This document shows positions 20,995 through 31,635 of a stretch of DNA of 64,000 nucleotides, piece by piece. The stretch is from positions 2,418,001 through 2,482,000 of the forward strand of contig NW_024467120.1 of assembly GCF_017591425.1 (NCBI RefSeq). The letters run 5' to 3'. Within the stretch, counting starts at the first letter, position 1. Every line of letters starts with the position of its first letter. This stretch comes from Ochotona curzoniae. Taxonomy: Eukaryota; Chordata; Mammalia; Lagomorpha; Ochotonidae. The translations under genes and the position numbers were made by a program. The notes below the pieces were generated by a model. That model was not told where the DNA came from and did not search any database. It saw nothing but the letters and a program-made list of their open reading frames with translations.

Positions 20995-21420
20995 CCTGGT
21001 TATCTGCTGCTACATCACACACCAACTCAAACAATGGCTTCAAATAATGATACCATTGACCCTGCTCAGGAATCTACAGCTGGGACAGGCTCAGCAATGA
21101 TGCTTTTCTTTGCTTGAGCTGACAAGTGGCTTAAAGACCAAGGGCTGGACCACAAGCCGTGTTTTCTCACATGCCTGCTGCTTGATGTAGCTTGTCAGCT
21201 GGGAGTTCAGCTGCCACTCCAGGCTGGCATGCAGACATGAGGCCTCTTCATGTGCCTTGAACTTCCTAGAATATGAATTCCAAGGGCAAGCATCCTGGTA
21301 AAAAGAACCAAGTCAGAGTTATGTCATCTTCTATGACCTAGTGTTAGAAGCCAGGCAGTATTACTCCCTCCATAATTTATTCATCAAGGAAACCACGGAA
21401 GCCCTCTCAAGTTCAAGTTA
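20995..21420 (+). mobile_element. ancient mammalian repeat, family not assigned
   Basis: GGTTATCTGCTGCTACATCA, GTCAGCTGGGAGTTCAGCTG, TTCCAAGGGCAAGCATCCTG and TCTATGACCTAGTGTTAGAA appear in the order of a common old mammalian interspersed repeat. I cannot name the family with confidence. Confidence 0.55.
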
Positions 21421-21933
21421 AAAGGAAATAGTCTCTGCCTTCTGTTTTGCAAGGGTCAAAGTATGTGGGACCAGAAACATTTCTGTTTTCGTATGTGTGT
21501 GTCTCATTTTCTCGAATGTGATGTGGGGCCTGCCCATCCCAGGGTTAGTCAACTTTCAGGACCGGTAAACAAATTGACCACATGCTCATTTTTTCACTTT
21601 CAAACCAACTACTCCAGAGCCCACACGCCACACCTGCCATGTTGGGACTGTCACAGGTTGGGCCACTATAGACCTGCCTTGGTCACCTTGAGGTCAGTTA
21701 CCAGCAATTAGAAACACCTGCTAGAGCCTGCTGACATAGTTGAAATCAGCCCATGCAAAGCCTGTTTGCTCTGCCTCACCTGATCCCTTCCTCACACCGA
21801 AGGCTCTTGTCCCCTCTCTCTGCCTTCTGAAACCCATCCCCGTCCCCGGCCGCCAGGCTTCCTTGAGTGGTCCCTGCCCCCTCTTCTTGGGAACCATCTC
21901 CTGACACATTGGCCTTCTATACATTCTCTACAG
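21421..21933. other. non-repetitive stretch, nothing recognised
   Basis: No gene, repeat or notable motif recognised. Confidence 0.35.
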
Positions 21934-22240
21934 GGTCAGTGTTACGGCACAGCGGTTTAAGCTACCAGCCGCAATGCCAGTACCCCGTAGGAGCTCTGAT
22001 GAAAGCCCCAGCTGCTCCACTTTCGATCTAGCTCCCTGTTAATGTACCTAGGAAAGCAGTGGGAATATGACCCAAGGGCTTGAGCCCCTAGCATTAACAA
22101 GATCCAAGTGGCGTTCCAGACTTCCTAGCTTCTTCAGACTGTCCCACTCATTTGGGGTATGGATCAATGGACAGAAGATATCTCTCTCTCTCCATTTCTC
22201 CCTGCTCTTCAAGTAAATAAACTCATCTCTTTTTTTTCTA
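21934..22240 (+). mobile_element. CSINE, older type
   Basis: GGGTCAGTGTTACGGCACAG, GCCAGTACCCCGTAGGAGCT, GCTCTTCAAGTAAATAAACT. Confidence 0.86.
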
Positions 22241-22269
22241 AGTCACTACCTTAAACTCCTGTGAAACTC

Positions 22270-22376
22270 CTGTTTCAGTTCTTCTTCAAATCCCAGCATA
22301 TCCCATACATATCCTGGGAGGCGATAGTGATGGATGGCCCAAGATTTCAGTCACTGCCTCCCACATGTGAAACGTG
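22270..22376 (+). mobile_element. CSINE fragment
   Basis: TCAAATCCCAGCATATCCCA, then GGCGATAGTGATGGATGGCCC and CTGCCTCCCACATGTGA: an internal piece of a forward C-repeat, both ends missing. Confidence 0.5.
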
Positions 22377-22379
22377 CAT

Positions 22380-22640
22380 TGAGAGATACAGAGAGATCTT
22401 CTATTTGCTGGCTCACTCCCCAAATGGCAACAAAGTCCACAGCTGAACTGGCCTGAAACCAGGAACCTCTTCTAGGTTTCCCATGTAGGTACACGGGCCC
22501 AAGGATTTGGGCCATCCTCTACTGCTTTCCCAGGTCATAAACTAGAATGGAAGTGGAGCATCCAGGACCAGAACCAGCACCCCTATAGGATGCTGGGGCT
22601 GCCGGCAGAGATTAGCCGGCTATGCCACTGTTCTGGACCT
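22380..22640 (-). mobile_element. CSINE, older type, tail missing
   Basis: Reverse strand: GATACAGAGAGATCTTCTAT, TTGCTGGCTCACTCCCCAAA, GCCATCCTCTACTGCTTTCC, head ending GCTATGCCACTGTTCTGGAC. Confidence 0.85.
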
Positions 22641-22644
22641 GGTT

Positions 22645-22832
22645 TGTTTAAAAGATTTATTTTATTTATTTGAAAGGTAGAGTTACAGCCAGCATGAGGG
22701 GGAGAGAGAGAGAGAAAGGTCTTCTATCCACTGCTTCACTCCTGAACTTTCCCCAACAGACCAGACCAAAGACATAAACCAGGAGTCGGGAGCTTCTTCT
22801 GGATCTCCCATGCTAGTTTCAAGGCTGCAACA
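22645..22832 (-). mobile_element. CSINE, 3' half only
   Basis: Reverse strand: AAAAGATTTATTTTATTTAT, GAAAGGTAGAGTTACAGCCA, GGAGCTTCTTCTGGATCTCC, then stops. The 5' half is missing. Confidence 0.85.
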
Positions 22833-24506
22833 GGGCAAGCAAAAATCTCACGAGACCCAACACCCTCTCTCCAAGTCTGTGCTGAAATCATCAAAGTGTT
22901 TCAAGGTCACCTCCTACACCCTTTTGCCTGCAATTTGCCTTAACAGTTTCTTAAGCAGAAGCTATTTTTCTCTTCCCTCTTCAGATTTAGAATGCCTTCC
23001 TCATGAGTTATCAAAGAGTGCATTAGGCAAACCGAAGGAAAAGGGCAAAGAAATCCAGCCAATTTTTGCAACCTCAGAAACATGCTCCATTTACTTCGTG
23101 GACCTAGCTGTGGTCCCACCAGCAAGTGAACCAGACACGCTTGCTCGCATCTTTATCTCCACGTTACAGGCAGATCGTAACCCAGGGTTGGTTTGTTCCA
23201 GCTATTTCCTAGTCCATTAATCCAGGGCTCTTGCTGTCTCGGTCATGTGGGCACGCTCTCAGATGGAACAGAGAAAGGGCTCTTGGAGGGAGGGAGAGAG
23301 AGAGAAAAGAAAAAGAAAAAAACAAATACAGCTCTCATCTCCTTTTCCCTGCCCCCTGGGGGGACCAGGCTCCCGCAGAGGGCCACACATCTATGTGGAG
23401 GGGTTTCTTTTGCAAATGTCCCATTACTTCTGGCACAACACAGCTCTCCCAGGCAGATAAGCTCATCTCTCTGGAAAGCCTGCTCCCTCCTCCACCTAAT
23501 GGATTCTGTGAGAGGCAGGATGTGGTTTTTGCCATCTCATCAGACCCCCCCCCCCAAAAAAAAAACAAAAAACCCAGGGGTAATGGCTGTAGAGATGTGG
23601 CCTGCATCGGCACTGGGATTTGACAGAGAGGAAGAAAGAAGGGGAAACGGGCAAGTTCTGAGCAATGAGTTAACTAGGAGGTCAGATGGGTGAGAAATTT
23701 CGTTCCAGTTCCACAATTACAGATTCCCCCTCGCTGCATGTAATTAAAACTTTCGGCAGAAACCAGCACCAGGAACAAGTGCCATTCATCACCTTTAAAC
23801 ACCGACTAAGGGAAATACTGCCACAAACTCAGGAAAAGAAACCGAGAAGGGGGAGAGGGGGCGATCGGCGGAGATATCAAGCAAATCAAATTACCCGAAG
23901 ATCCTGCCAGACACATGCATTAATCATTGGTTATCCCAGCGGCACACCTGGACAGCGAAGAGAACCTGGCACGCTCACAACCGCACCAGCTGACAGGGGT
24001 AGGCACGCAGAGGTGACGAGGAGGCAAGCCAAGGGAAGCTCAGCCTCAAGTGGCCAAGTGGCAGCCCAGAAAGCTTGGCCGGTCGGATTAAGTGGAAGGA
24101 GCAGGAGCAGAAAGAGGAGTACAATCTCTGGCTTTCCAGCCAAGTTATTGCACGCTGTTACCCTGCTGGACAAATGTGCCGGTGGTGGCCGAGTGAGTAC
24201 CAGGCTCCTGCAGGCTTGGGTCATGGGTGGGAAAACAGGTTGTGTGCCTGGCTCTCTAATCTCCTGAGATTCGGTGTTGAGCACCAGGGAGAGAGCGTGT
24301 GGTGGAGACTCCGTTCCCTGCACAGCCACGAGGTCCCAGGGCTGCTTCACAAGCCCAGGGCTTCCCATCCACGGCTCCCCAGAGAACAGGCCAGAGAGCG
24401 GTTCAGCTTCCAGGCTGGGAGCTATTTGTATTTGATAAGCAATTTCAAGTGGGAGCCATCTGAGTGTGTGCCTGTGTGATCGCCAGAGTGCATTTAGAGG
24501 GAACAA

Positions 24507-24517
24507 ATGATTTATGA
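24507..24517 (+). promoter_or_regulatory. HOX-PBX type composite site
   Basis: ATGATTTATGA is a PBX (TGAT) plus posterior HOX (TTAT) composite. It lies in a block that also holds AGCTAATCAAG and ATTTGATAAGCAATTTC. Confidence 0.3.
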
Positions 24518-24821
24518 TGGGGCCTCCACAAAGTCTCCTTCGAAAGGAAGGGAGTTTATCCCCATCCCCACCCCCACCTCCCCTTTATCATTAAAACCTA
24601 GAAGAGGTAGAATCCATTTGGTCTCCGAAGCCGGCCTGGGAGGGAATCACAGCTAATCAAGCCGCCAGCTCAGCTCCTCCTAGCCCTTCTTTGAGTACAA
24701 CAATATGTAGAAACTGGCAAAATGGCCTGCAGAACACTTTGATGTGAAACAAAGAGGGAACACTCCCAAAAATCGCATCTCTGCTTAACTCTTCCATGTC
24801 CTTTCTCCAGATACGGTACTC

Positions 24822-24842
24822 CCCGAGAGAGAGAGAGAGAGA
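24822..24842. repeat. (GA)n microsatellite
   Basis: Short GA run of about 10 units. Confidence 0.9.
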
Positions 24843-24974
24843 ATTGGTACTGTTTCAGACTCTTAGCCCAAATATTTTCCAGTAAACAAGGATGGCCACT
24901 TTCATCATCTGAATTAGTGTGTTTTGAGCAGGTGCTGGGGGCATGAAGTGATAAACAGTTCTATATTCACCATC

Positions 24975-25062
24975 TTCTGTAAACCTCACACCAGTTCTCT
25001 AGAATCTGTATCATTGAGTATCATCCCATTTGGAAAGACAAAGAATGAACAGAGAAGTTAAA
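24975..25062 (-). mobile_element. MIR relic
   Basis: AAACCTCACACCAGTTCTCT, TATCATTGAGTATCATCCCA and GACAAAGAATGAACAGAGAAG fit the reverse MIR 3' half (…aacctcacaacaaccct…atcccattttacagatgag…). Confidence 0.62.
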
Positions 25063-25070
25063 AAAAAAAA

Positions 25071-25432
25071 GTTGGAGGGCAGTGGCACAGTGAGTTGAGC
25101 ATCTGCCTGGGATGCCCACAGCCATATGGAGTGCCGGTGTGAACCCCAGCTACCCTGCTTCCGATGCAGCTACCTGCTAATGTATATGAGAAGGCACTGA
25201 AAGATGGTTCAAGGGTTCAGGCACTTGCTACACACATGGCAGAACAGGATGGAGTTTCTGACTCCTGGTTGGGGCCTGGCCCAGCCTCAGTCGTTGTGGC
25301 CATTGGAGAGAGGGAAGGCGTCATGGTAAATCCAAGGATAAGCAGGCACTGTGTCTAGGCTTTCTTCTTCCTCCTCCTCCTCCTTCTCTTCTTCCTACTT
25401 CCTCTGCTTCTCCTTCTGCCTTTCAAACAGAA
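25071..25432 (+). mobile_element. CSINE, older, with CT-rich insert
   Basis: TTGGAGGGCAGTGGCACAGT, GCCATATGGAGTGCCGGTGT, then a (CTT/CCT)n run at 25365-25412 and TCTGCCTTTCAAAC. The pyrimidine run replaces the usual (CT)n. Confidence 0.85.
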
Positions 25433-25557
25433 AACATCTATAAAACATAGGTCTAAAACCTCCTAGCCTGTAATGGGGTTCCAACCTTGTGCCTGTAAGA
25501 TTACAAAGCATCACTGGAACACAACACTCCAGTTTCTGCTTCTCAAGAATGGATGTA

Positions 25558-25880
25558 GCACACCTGGCATGGTAGCCTTGCATGTGCCAAGATCCCATAT
25601 AGACACTGCCTCATATCCTGGCAGCTCCACTTCCCATCCAGCTCCATGCTTGTGGCCTGGGAAAGCAGTCGAGGATGACCCAAAGCCTTTGGATCCTATA
25701 CCCACATGGGAGGCCCGGAAGAAGCTTCTGGCTCCTGGCCTCAAATCAGCTCAGCTCCAGGGCATTGCAGACACTTGGGGAGTGAACCAGCATGCAGAAG
25801 ATCTTTTTCTCTGTCTCTTTTTCTCTTTGTAGATCTGCCTTTCCAATAAAAAATAAATAAATATTAAAAAAAAATATATA
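25558..25880 (+). mobile_element. CSINE, young type, head deletion
   Basis: ACCTGGCATGGTAGCCTTGC: the box A region runs straight into TTGCATGTGCC, losing about 20 bp (GTGGTTAAAGTCCTCGCC). End AGATCTGCCTTTCCAATAAA with an A tail. Confidence 0.92.
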
Positions 25881-26011
25881 GCAAGGCTTCCCTCACTTAG
25901 GAATGAGTTATTTTTCCTAAGAAAACTTTTTAGATGTCTAAAACCAATTTCCTAATAACCAGTTCCATTTAAATGTTTAATTTAATGGGATTTTTGCAAA
26001 ATGCAAAAGTA

Positions 26012-26365
26012 TTGGGTCTGGAGCAATGGTGCAGCAGGCTAATTCTCTACCCTGAGGCACCGGCATCTCACATGAGCACCTGTACCCATCCCAGCTGCTC
26101 TACTTCCCATCCAGTCCCACCCATGCCCACCCGGCTGCTCCACGTCCCATCCAGTTCCACCCATGCTCACCCAGCTGCTCCACTTCCCATCCAGTTCCCT
26201 GCCTGTGGCCTGGGAAAGCACTATTACCCAAGTCCTTGGGACCCTGTGCCCATATAGGAAACCCAGAAGAAGCTCTTGGTTCCCAGCTTTGAATCAACTC
26301 TTTCTCTTTCTCCTTCTCTCTCTGTAAAATCTGCCTTCAAATTAAAATAAATAAATCTTTTTAAA
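26012..26365 (+). mobile_element. CSINE with an internal 40-bp triplication
   Basis: TCTGGAGCAATGGTGCAGCA head, three tandem copies of the CCACTTCCCATCCAGTTCC segment (about 26085-26205), then TCTGCCTTCAAATTAAAATA. Confidence 0.9.
26085..26205 (+). repeat. 40-bp unit, three tandem copies
   Basis: The marker GCTGCTC falls at 26094, 26134 and 26174, exactly 40 bp apart. Units differ by a few bases, so the array is not brand new. Confidence 0.95.
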
Positions 26366-26392
26366 AATGTACTTCCAAAAGTTCGTGGAGAA

Positions 26393-26703
26393 TCCAGCAT
26401 TGCTCCACAGCATGCCAGACCATCACCCTTAGCGCTGGCATCTCAGATTGAAGTGCTTAGTTCCAGCTCTACCTGTCTGCTTCCAATCTTGCTTATGGTA
26501 CCTTGGAAAACAGCAGAGGATGGCCCAAAAACCTCGACACCCATCACCAATGTGCAAGACCCAACTGGAGTTCTCAGCTTACGTCTGGCTCAGCCCCTGC
26601 CCTTGCAGTCTTTTGGAGACAAAACCAGCAGATATAAAATCTCTTTCTATCTCTCCTTCTTTGCCTGTCTTTTAGCCTTTCAATAAAGTTTTATTTAAAA
26701 ATA
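26393..26703 (+). mobile_element. CSINE, older type, with TSD
   Basis: CCAGCATTGCTCCACAGCAT head, TAGCCTTTCAATAAAGTTTT end. Flanked by AAAAGTTCGTGGAGAA (26377-26392) and AAAAGTTTGTGGAGAA (26704-26719), 15 of 16 identical. Confidence 0.9.
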
Positions 26704-26719
26704 AAAAGTTTGTGGAGAA

Positions 26720-27439
26720 GTTTGCCTGTGCAGTTAAGATGCTCGCATCCCATTCCACAGTGCCTGAGCTGAGCGGTTGCCTGCAGTCCCTGACTCCTGC
26801 TGAACCCAAGCCCCGCCCATCCCAGCACCCTGAGTGCAGATGCTGGATGCCAAGGGGCCCCAGACTAAAATTAACTCCCTGAATGGAAGGCGTGGTGCAG
26901 CTGCCGTACAAGGTCCTTAATCACGGGCCCTCCAAGGTTCTAATCAGCACATCCATGAGGTCATTTGTTTCCCCACTAGAAACATCTTGATGTTTGGTCT
27001 TGTCTTGAGGGGTTTCTTTTCCAGGAACCCCAGACCCTGAGCAAAATGTAACTACCACCTACATGTCGCCCCCAGACTGACTGGAGCCAACTTTGCCATC
27101 ATTAAAATTCCCTAGCGGACACAAAATCCCCGACCAACGGAAGAACCAACCAGAGACGTGGACGCAAGTTGAACATGCACCACACAGTCCCAAATTGAAT
27201 TATAAGAACATTCATCGCTACCCGCTTTGAGGAGCCCAAGAATGAAGTGACAGCTGCCTGGCCTATTGCTTTGCAGGTTGCCATAAGGGCCTCTTTTGTT
27301 TCACCACCCAAAGTCAGGAATTGACTTTGTGTATTTCAGGTGAGAGGACCCAGTGTGGGCACTTCTGGGTACCTCTCCTCATCAATTCAGAGTTTGTTCT
27401 ATGTCCCGACTTTCTGTCCAGGCAGATGCTGAGAGGCAG
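26720..27439. other. non-repetitive stretch, nothing recognised
   Basis: No gene seen. The first 60 bp (TTAAGATGCTCGCATCCCAT) recall a CSINE head but end at once. Confidence 0.35.
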
Positions 27440-27592
27440 CCATCAGGACTCTGCTGCCACGCATGCGTGAGACCTGGGTAGAGTTGCTGGTTTTCAGTAC
27501 TGCAGGCACTGGGGGACAAAGCCAGCTGATGGGAGAGCTCTCTGTCTCTCTGACTCCGAAGTAAAAAATTCATTCAAAGTTGTGGAAAATGG
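27440..27592 (+). mobile_element. CSINE, 3' fragment
   Basis: CTGCTGCCACGCATGCGTGA, GAGACCTGGGTAGAGTTGCT, CAGCTGATGGGAGAGCTCTC. The end is eroded. Confidence 0.65.
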
Positions 27593-27637
27593 AACTAAAA
27601 GACAAATTATTATGATATCAGAATGGTTTGAAATCCA

Positions 27638-27942
27638 GGGACCAGCATTGTAATGCAGCAAGCTAAACGACCTCCTAAGAGGTGGGTTTGAGAGTTGTTC
27701 CACTTCTGATTCAGTTCCCTGCCTGGGTAAACTGTACAAGATGATCTCAGGGTTTGGGCTCTTGCCACTCATGTGGAAGACCTGGATGAGGCTCCTGGCT
27801 ACCAGCTTTGACCCTGACCTATCCATGGCCATTGTGGTCATTTGTAGAGTGATCTAGCAGATGGAAGAGTTCTCTTTGTCTCTGTCTTTCCTTCTGTCCC
27901 TCTGTAAGTCTGTATTTCAAATAAATTAAAAAAAAAAAAAAT
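27638..27942 (+). mobile_element. CSINE, older type
   Basis: GGGACCAGCATTGTAATGCA, GTTCCACTTCTGATTCAGTT, TCTGTATTTCAAATAAATTA plus an A tail. Confidence 0.88.
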
Positions 27943-28225
27943 GGGGCCCAGTGGCTAACTCCTTACCTTGCAACTGCCAGTTCGTGTCCCAACTGCTCTA
28001 CTTCCCATCCAGCTCCCTGCTTGTAGTCCAGGAAAGCACTAGGGGACTGCCCACAGCCTTGGGATCTTGCACATGAATGGGAGACTTGGAATAAGCCCCT
28101 GGATAAGCTCTTACTGACCACTGTGACGACGTGTGGAGTGAACCAATGGATGGGAGATCTTTCTCTGTCCTCTCAGTAAAATCTGCCATTCAAAAATAAA
28201 AATAAATATATTTTTAAATTGAAGT
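27943..28225 (+). mobile_element. CSINE, intermediate type
   Basis: Starts in the A tail of the previous copy: GGGGCCCAGTGGCTAACTCC. The box A region is shortened. End ATCTGCCATTCAAAAATAAA. Confidence 0.88.
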
Positions 28226-28270
28226 CAAAGCATAACAGGGTTTTCCATAAAGTTTATGCAAAGTATGCAT

Positions 28271-28455
28271 TGGGCCAGCGCTATGAAGCAGCAGGTGCCA
28301 TACGGTACCCTATGGGTGCCAGTTTGAGTCCTGGCTGCTCCACTTCTAATCCAGCTTACCACTAACGCACCTGGGAAACTGACAGAAAATGACCCAAGTC
28401 CTTGAGCCCCTGTACCCATGTGGGAGACTCAGAAGCTCCTGGAGCCACTGCGCAG
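28271..28455 (+). mobile_element. CSINE, 3' truncated
   Basis: GGGCCAGCGCTATGAAGCAG, CCCTATGGGTGCCAGTTTGA, CCCATGTGGGAGACTCAGAA, then ends without tail. Confidence 0.82.
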
Positions 28456-29049
28456 AGATTTTACGTGGGCCGAGCAACCAATCAAATCTATTCTCTTCAT
28501 ACATCCACGGGCCCTGTCTCCTACGGCTCATGCAGCAGCCTCTTGAGCTGCTGTTCTAGCCTCATCTGCAGAAAGATTCAACAGTTCCCACCAGAGCACA
28601 AGTTCTGGTCCAGGTTTGCCTATCTCCACAGCCCCTTCTTTATTCATTCTTTCATGTGATTCCTTATTTTCATAATTAGTTTAGAAACTGGAATTTCTAA
28701 GTTAATCGTGTGCAGAACATTAAGGCTGCACAAGTTCAAGGAAGTTTTTGAAATGGTTTACAGTCTGTGGATGAAGGATTCTGATATTGCTGGTGGTGGA
28801 AGGCAATTTCTCTCTCCATCTGTCTTGCTGTTTCTGTTTTTCTTTCTGCCCCTCACCCCTCCCCTGCTTGATAACTTGGCCATCAATTTTTAAATGCAAG
28901 ACGTTGAAGTTTTAGTTCTATTTCATTCACTCGACATAGAGAAAGCAAGAGGGAGAATGAGACAGGAAGAGAAATTACAGAAACATACCTCAAAACCTCA
29001 GTTTACCCTGGGGATTTACACCATAGGTGAAGGCAGTGCCTGCATTTAA
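28456..29049. other. non-repetitive stretch, nothing recognised
   Basis: AT-rich, no gene or repeat recognised. Confidence 0.35.
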
Positions 29050-29335
29050 AAAAAAAAAAAAGGATTGATTTATTTATTTGAAGGACATTGCGACAGAGAG
29101 TGGGAGTGACAGAAAGTGAGCTCTTCCACCCACTGGTGGAAGATTCATTCAGCAAATGACTACAACAGCTAAGAACCTGGAAATGCGTCCAGGTCTCCCT
29201 TATGGGTGACAGAGCCCCAGTCTGGTCTGTCACCTACCACCTTCCCAGGTGCATTAGCAGAAGCTGGACTGGAAGTGAGTGGCGCTCTGGTTTGGCATGC
29301 TGTGTTACTGCAGAATCTGCTGGACCACCACACCA
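29050..29335 (-). mobile_element. CSINE, old type
   Basis: Reverse strand: GATTGATTTATTTATTTGAA, GGTCTCCCTTATGGGTGACA, GGTGCATTAGCAGAAGCTGG. The head is eroded. Confidence 0.8.
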
Positions 29336-29597
29336 CCTTATTTGCATATTCCTTTAGACAGTTTCTCGAAACGAGTTGGCCAGTTTGAGGGCCACTTGAG
29401 GTCACTGATCCCCTTGAGCCTCCGATCAGAGTCCCTGGGTCTGTGGATTCCAGGCAACAGCAGGCCTCACTGATGGCCCTATGCCATCTGTGCTACCCGG
29501 GAGAGTGCTCAGTCAGCTCTGCTTGTCTTAGTGAGGGAGGCAAGAAAAACGAGGTGACCGAGTAGCACCTGAAACCCTTCCCAAAGACCCAGGTCTC

Positions 29598-29923
29598 TGC
29601 CTGGCATGGTAGCCTAGTGGTTAAAGTCCTCGCCCTGCAAACACCAGGATCCCATATGGGTGCAGATTCTAATTCTGCCAGCCCCACTTCCCATCCAGCT
29701 CCCTGCTTGTGGCCTGGGAGAGCAATAGAAGATGGCCCAAAGCCTTGGGACCCTGCACCTGCATGGGAGACACGGAAGAGGCTCTGGGCTCCGGGCTTCG
29801 GATCAGCATAGTTCTGGCCGTTGCAGCTGCTTGGGGGAGTAAATCATCAGATGGAAGATCTGTCTGTCTCTCCTCCTCTCTGTATATGTGACTTTCCAAT
29901 CAAAAATAAAATAAATTACAAAA
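29598..29923 (+). mobile_element. CSINE, young type, perfect TSD
   Basis: TGCCTGGCATGGTAGCCTAG head, TGTATATGTGACTTTCCAAT end. Flanked by identical AAAGACCCAGGTCTC at 29583-29597 and 29924-29938. Likely recent. Confidence 0.96.
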
Positions 29924-29938
29924 AAAGACCCAGGTCTC

Positions 29939-30319
29939 CAAATATGTCACTGATGTTTGAGCTTCCTCTGGGACAAACCTAGGCTGGAAGAATTCAAACG
30001 TGAACCTGAAGTGTCCTCAACTCTTGCACGGCCTTCCCGTCTAGGAGTAGATAGAGCTTGACCTGCAAGCCCCCACCACTCCAACACCCCTGCCAATAAA
30101 CACACTCCATGGTGAGGGGAGCAAAATGGCAGCGTGGGAGTCAGTTGTTTCCTTTCTTCACCGTGGGGGAGCCTGGTGGGAACCCAGCCATCCTAATGGA
30201 ACCAAAGTGTGGCTGAAGGTACAGCCATGTCTGCCCCAGGTTGACCACGGGAGATGAGGCCTAGTTCATTCTCAAACGCCTTCCAACTACAGAAGAGTTT
30301 CTGATATGGCTGAGTGTCG
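29939..30319. other. non-repetitive stretch, nothing recognised
   Basis: No gene or repeat recognised. Confidence 0.35.
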
Positions 30320-30548
30320 TATAAATGTGCCCCTGCCCACCCTGGCCATTGCACCATCCTCACCGCCCCCTATGCCGTGCCTCTGTCCATCCTCATCTCC
30401 CCCTGTGCCATGCCCCTGCCCACCCTGTTCACCCTGGCCGCGGCACCAGCCTCATCTCCCCCTATACCATGCCCCTGGCAACCTCCTCCTGTACTGTGCC
30501 CCTGTCCATCCTGGCCACTGCACCATCCTCACCTCCCCCTGCACAGGA
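30320..30548. repeat. degenerate C-rich minisatellite
   Basis: Irregular tandem units built on CACCATCCTCACCNCCCCCT and ATGCC(G/A)TGCCCCTGTCC, about five in 230 bp, unit length varying near 35-60 bp. C-richness keeps all three forward frames open (Pro-Ser-His-Cys runs), so those frames are not genes. Confidence 0.85.
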
Positions 30549-30644
30549 GCCTTTCCAAGGAGGAAAAGCACAAAACCTTCCCGCTGTTCCAGCTGCAGAC
30601 AGCAGCCATCCGCTGCTGGGCCTGCATCTTCTGTACCAAGCAGC

Positions 30645-30765
30645 CATCTGATTCTCTGGGCCTCACTTTGTTCTCTAGAACAACACCAGTAACAACATCT
30701 GCAACCAAGGGCTGTTGTGATCATGAAAGGATAAAATGTACCCAACATGTGTGACACAGAACTGC
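30645..30765 (+). mobile_element. MIR relic
   Basis: GATTCTCTGGGCCTCACTTT, GGGCTGTTGTGATCATGAAA and GGATAAAATGTACCCAAC follow the MIR forward 3' half (…ctctgggcctcagtttc…gttgttgtgaggattaaa…). Confidence 0.55.
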
Positions 30766-31003
30766 CACATCAGCTCCTTCTCTTTGAAGGCCTCGGAAAG
30801 CAACTGAGGAGGGCCCAAGTCTGGGGGCCCCAACGTGCATGGAAGACCCAGAAGAAGCTCCTGGCTCCCTGCTTCAGACTGGCCCAGCTCTAACCATTAC
30901 AGCCATTCAGGACGTGAACCAGCAGAAGGAAGACCCCTCTTTATATGTCTCTCCCCCTCTCTCTGTAACTCTGCCTTTTCAGGTTAGCAAATCTAAATTA
31001 AAA
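30766..31003 (+). mobile_element. CSINE, 5' truncated
   Basis: GGCCTCGGAAAGCAACTGAG, GAAGACCCAGAAGAAGCTCC, ACTCTGCCTTTTCAGGTTAG, A tail. Confidence 0.85.
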
Positions 31004-31090
31004 AAAAAAAAAAGTGGGGGAAGAGAGAGGAGGGGAAGGAAGGGGAGGGAAGAGGAAGGAAAGGAAGAGAAGAGAAAAAGAAAGGAAAAT
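31004..31090. repeat. purine-rich (GGAA)n tract
   Basis: A/G-only run following the A tail of the SINE before it. Confidence 0.85.
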
Positions 31091-31635
31091 CATTGTTTTG
31101 GATAGGCTTTGTGGTGGGCTACCATAGACAAGTTTAAAAATCAAAATGGAGTCACTCAGGCTAAGTACCTACATAAACGCACTGGAACTAAGCTGTTTAT
31201 CTGACCTTCCTAGAAACCCGTATTAGAGAGATAACAGCCGAATTTCACAGAGGCCAGTTGCAAGACATGATAATGGAGGTCCCTCTGCCTTAATCCTTTC
31301 ATGGGGAAAAGAAAGATAATGGAAAGTAAACACGTCACTCAATTATTTTCCTATTGTTTCACCTCCTTTTATGCTATTCAGAAGGAAAGTAATTTGAAAT
31401 TACTCATCCACTTTTGGTTGCTTTTGATTTCTTCAGTTCTTCTCTGTAAACCCAACTTCTTCCGCTTAGGTCACTGCAATGAAGTGTTGTCAGATTCTAG
31501 AACGGAAAACAAAGTCAATCTGGATCTTGAAAAAAAATGCGTGTAACTTTGTCCTCTAACAAACACAGCAAATTAAAGGTCTGGGAACCCACAAGCTAAT
31601 TTGCGTTTATGGTTACTATAAAATACCGATTTGGG
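31091..31635. other. non-SINE stretch, possibly an unassigned old repeat
   Basis: No gene seen. 31130-31290 (AAAATGGAGTCACTCAGGCT, AACTAAGCTGTTTATCTGAC) has the feel of an old interspersed repeat, but I cannot assign it. Confidence 0.35.

Larger units (their letters stand above)
22833..24974. other. large non-repetitive, enhancer-like block
   Basis: About 2.1 kb without SINEs. Open frames run on both strands for about 190 codons at 23686-24267 (+) and 23931-24506 (-), but the two overlap, neither resembles a known family, and the GC content is raised, so I judge both non-coding. A C/A homopolymer pair lies at 23545-23566 and a purine tract at 23282-23328. The 24420-24690 part looks conserved by composition. 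Confidence 0.45.

Noticed and set aside
22810..23220. 136-codon forward frame as a possible exon
   Set aside because: No family resemblance; its start lies in a SINE and no convincing splice sites frame it.
23686..24506. Overlapping frames of about 190 codons on both strands
   Set aside because: Both strands open at once in GC-raised DNA, no domain or family resemblance, no bias I can see that favours either frame.
26085..26205. CRISPR-like array of 40-bp repeats
   Set aside because: Direct tandem units without unique spacers, inside a mammalian SINE.
30306..30754. Proline/serine-rich frames in all three forward phases
   Set aside because: C-rich minisatellite without stop codons; the phases are equally open.
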